Shown here: piece after piece, positions 62,361 through 64,000 of the stretch
Position numbering within the stretch: the first letter of the stretch is position 1
Layout: each line of letters starts with the position of its first letter
Assembly (NCBI GenBank): GCA_902790135.1
Contig: CADAQM010000026.1
Span: 1 to 64,000 of the forward strand
DNA from: an uncultured Coriobacteriaceae bacterium
Lineage (GTDB): Bacteria > Actinomycetota > Coriobacteriia > Coriobacteriales > Atopobiaceae
Reading direction: 5' to 3'
Length of the DNA stretch: 64,000 nt
Position numbers and translations under genes: made by a program
Notes under the pieces: model-generated
Databases searched by the model: none
What the model was told of the DNA's origin: nothing
Seen by the model: only the letters and a program-made list of their open reading frames with translations

Positions 62361-62367
62361 GCAGGGA

Positions 62368-63987
62368 CTACGAGTTGTCTTGCAGGTCCTCGCGGCGCAG
62401 CAGGCAGAACTTGGGGGCAAAGAGCCCGAGGTTCAGCAGGATGCGGTAGCTCACCTGCAGCATGAACAGGTCTTCGCCGCTCGTGAGGTCCATCCCGAGG
62501 ATGTTGCGGATGCGGCCGAGGCGGTAGAGCATCGTGTTCTTGTGCAGGTTGAGGATCTTCGAAGCGCGCGTGGTCGAGCCGGCCACCTGCAGATAGCAGA
62601 AGAGCGTCTCCATGAGCTCGCCGCTATGGGCGTTGTCGTACTCCATGAGGCGGATGAGCGCGGGGTGGCACTGGTCGTACATGTTGGTGCGCCTGTCGGC
62701 AAGGGTGAGCAGGTGCATGTAGGAGTAGTTGCTGTAGCGGAAGAGGCCCCCGTCGTCGAGGAGGCGCGCGCTCCTCTCGCCGTAGCGGATGGCGAGGCGC
62801 GCCTGCTCGTAGGCCTTGCGCGTCTCGATGATGGAGGTGAAGAGGTTGGAAACGCCCACGGTGAGCTTGTTGAGCGTCGCCACCTCGCGGAGCTTGCGCT
62901 CGGCCTGTGCGGAGAAGCCCACGTCGGCGTCGCGCGAGAGCAGCGCAACCAGCTGCTGGTGGTGGCGCGTGTAGAGGGAGTGGTGGAGCACGGGGCGCAG
63001 CTGCCCGGCCACGCGCTCCGCCTGCACCTGCGAGAGGCCCTCGCCCGGGGCATGCAGGCACACCACGTAGAACATCTCCTTGGGATGGAAGTCGAGCGCC
63101 TTCATGCGTCGCTTGGTGACGGCCATGCTGGGAGAGCGGTCGTTGAGGAGGTTCTCGAGGAAGTACGACCCCAGCTCGCCGCTCGTCGGGCCCCAGAGCT
63201 CGGACTTCTGCATCTCCTGCGCGACAAAGCCGGCCAGGCGCGTGAACACCTCGCGGTCGAGGTCGCTAAAGGGATGGTCGTGCTCCATCATCATGACGTG
63301 CGCGATGCAAACGCCGCGCACCATCACGGCAAGGGTCATGGTGTTGCAGTCGAGTATGGTGTTGTGCTGCTCGTAGGGGCCGTGGCTGCGGGCGATCTCC
63401 GAGTCGATGCGGTTGTCGCGGATGTAGGCGACCGCCTCCTCGAGCACGGTCTCGTTGGCTATCTCCTCGGTCATCACGCGGGCGAGGCGGGTGTCGTCCT
63501 CGGGAAGCGTGCCCAGGTGGTAGGCGATGTAGCGGTAGGTGGGGTCCACCACCACGATGGGGTTTCCCAGCGCGCTCGCCGCCTCCTCGATGAGAAACTG
63601 CAGCCCCTGGTTGGAGAAGTGCGCCGCCAGCAGCCGGCGGACGATCCCCATGAGCTCCTGGTCCTCCAGAAAGGCCGTCTGGATGGCGTTGTAGCAGGTG
63701 AAGGGGTTGGTCCCGGGGCTCAGCCACACGAGGTTGGAGTTGGGCAGCGACTCGAGGGCAAGCTGCTCGTCCGACCCGTCGATGATCACGCAGCTGAACT
63801 GTGCCGCGTCACAAACCTTGGTGGGCAGAAGCACGCTGTCGGAAAAGTACAGCACGTCGCCCCGCGGTGTCTTGCAGGCCTCCTCGGTGAGGAAGGAGAC
63901 GTTGTACAGGTCGCAATCTGGGTCGGCGAGCGATACACGGCTCACCGTGTCCTTGGGGAGGCGTGCAAGCAGGTCTTCAAGTCGCAT
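62368..63987 (-). CDS. PucR/CdaR-family transcriptional regulator
   Basis: A 539-residue regulator. An N-terminal PucR-type sensory domain with GAF-like centre (about 110-270: LIEEAASALGNPIVVVDPTY) precedes a GGDEF-like/linker region (about 300-400) and a C-terminal HTH_30 (about 465-520: METLFCYLQVAGSTTRASKI, LHKNTMLYRLGRIRNILGMD). Members control purine, sugar diacid or amino-acid use; the effector cannot be told. The start ATG at 63987 is 14 bases from the window's edge, so its promoter and any divergent target are outside. Confidence 0.9.
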   Translation of the reverse strand: MRLEDLLARLPKDTVSRVSLADPDCDLYNVSFLTEEACKTPRGDVLYFSDSVLLPTKVCDAAQFSCVIIDGSDEQLALESLPNSNLVWLSPGTNPFTCYNAIQTAFLEDQELMGIVRRLLAAHFSNQGLQFLIEEAASALGNPIVVVDPTYRYIAYHLGTLPEDDTRLARVMTEEIANETVLEEAVAYIRDNRIDSEIARSHGPYEQHNTILDCNTMTLAVMVRGVCIAHVMMMEHDHPFSDLDREVFTRLAGFVAQEMQKSELWGPTSGELGSYFLENLLNDRSPSMAVTKRRMKALDFHPKEMFYVVCLHAPGEGLSQVQAERVAGQLRPVLHHSLYTRHHQQLVALLSRDADVGFSAQAERKLREVATLNKLTVGVSNLFTSIIETRKAYEQARLAIRYGERSARLLDDGGLFRYSNYSYMHLLTLADRRTNMYDQCHPALIRLMEYDNAHSGELMETLFCYLQVAGSTTRASKILNLHKNTMLYRLGRIRNILGMDLTSGEDLFMLQVSYRILLNLGLFAPKFCLLRREDLQDNS

Positions 63988-64000
63988 GACAGCTCCTTGC

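Overview
The window is a GC-rich bacterial chromosome segment with short intergenic gaps, strong codon bias toward G/C in third position and Gram-positive features: a Tad pilus operon without a secretin, DUF2207 and TelA membrane proteins, a fused FeoA-FeoB and a tryptophan T-box. Together these best fit the actinobacterial class Coriobacteriia, probably an Olsenella/Atopobium-like gut or oral anaerobe. That placement is inference from gene content, not a phylogeny. No transposase, integrase, phage gene or CRISPR array was seen.

Layout. 1-7.5 kb: pheS (3' part) and pheT, then a MarR regulator with a FeoAB iron operon that ends in a Cys-rich peptide and an HMA protein, then a phospholipase C-like protein and a GntR/UTRA regulator. 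8.2-9.4 kb: two reverse-strand toxin-antitoxin-like modules. 9.5-17.3 kb: fumarase, an intracellular GH13 enzyme, a DUF2207 membrane protein, pyruvate kinase and a D-lactate-type dehydrogenase. 17.4-21 kb is damaged: a regulator remnant abuts a sialidase remnant, followed by a P-type ATPase gene with an internal deletion. 21-33 kb: rsgA and a Tad pilus operon of thirteen genes ending in DUF192 and zinc-ribbon/FHA proteins. 33-38.7 kb: a second DUF2207 gene, a helical membrane protein, a binding-protein/VWA protein and TelA. 38.8-39.2 kb: tRNA-Phe with a duplicated 3' end. 39.2-44.2 kb: an esterase, a B3/B4 protein, an Old Yellow Enzyme-type reductase and an FMN reductase. 44.3-49.5 kb: a Ser/Thr kinase with an extracellular leucine-rich-repeat domain, an FHA-ABC ATPase and an ABC-2 permease in overlapping frames. 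49.6-53.6 kb (reverse): TrpB2 under a Trp T-box, EcsC, a HAD phosphatase and a broken rpiB. 53.9-64 kb: an acetyltransferase, a flavodoxin-like oxidoreductase, a dicarboxylate symporter with an in-frame TAG before it, a phosphopantetheinyl transferase divergent from an acyl carrier protein and a CocE-type hydrolase, a broken VanY-type peptidase, another flavoprotein and a PucR regulator.

Four points stand out. (1) The kinase-LRR / FHA-ABC exporter cluster looks like a self-contained envelope-sensing and export system. (2) Three otherwise conserved genes (P-type ATPase, rpiB, vanY) each lack a short internal segment and change frame, which suggests recurrent small deletions or a systematic assembly problem. 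(3) A 67-bp direct repeat covers the 3' end of tRNA-Phe and its terminator, like a minimal att-site duplication. (4) An orphan TrpB2 is controlled by a T-box whose likely specifier is UGG, implying regulated tryptophan supply without a trp operon here.
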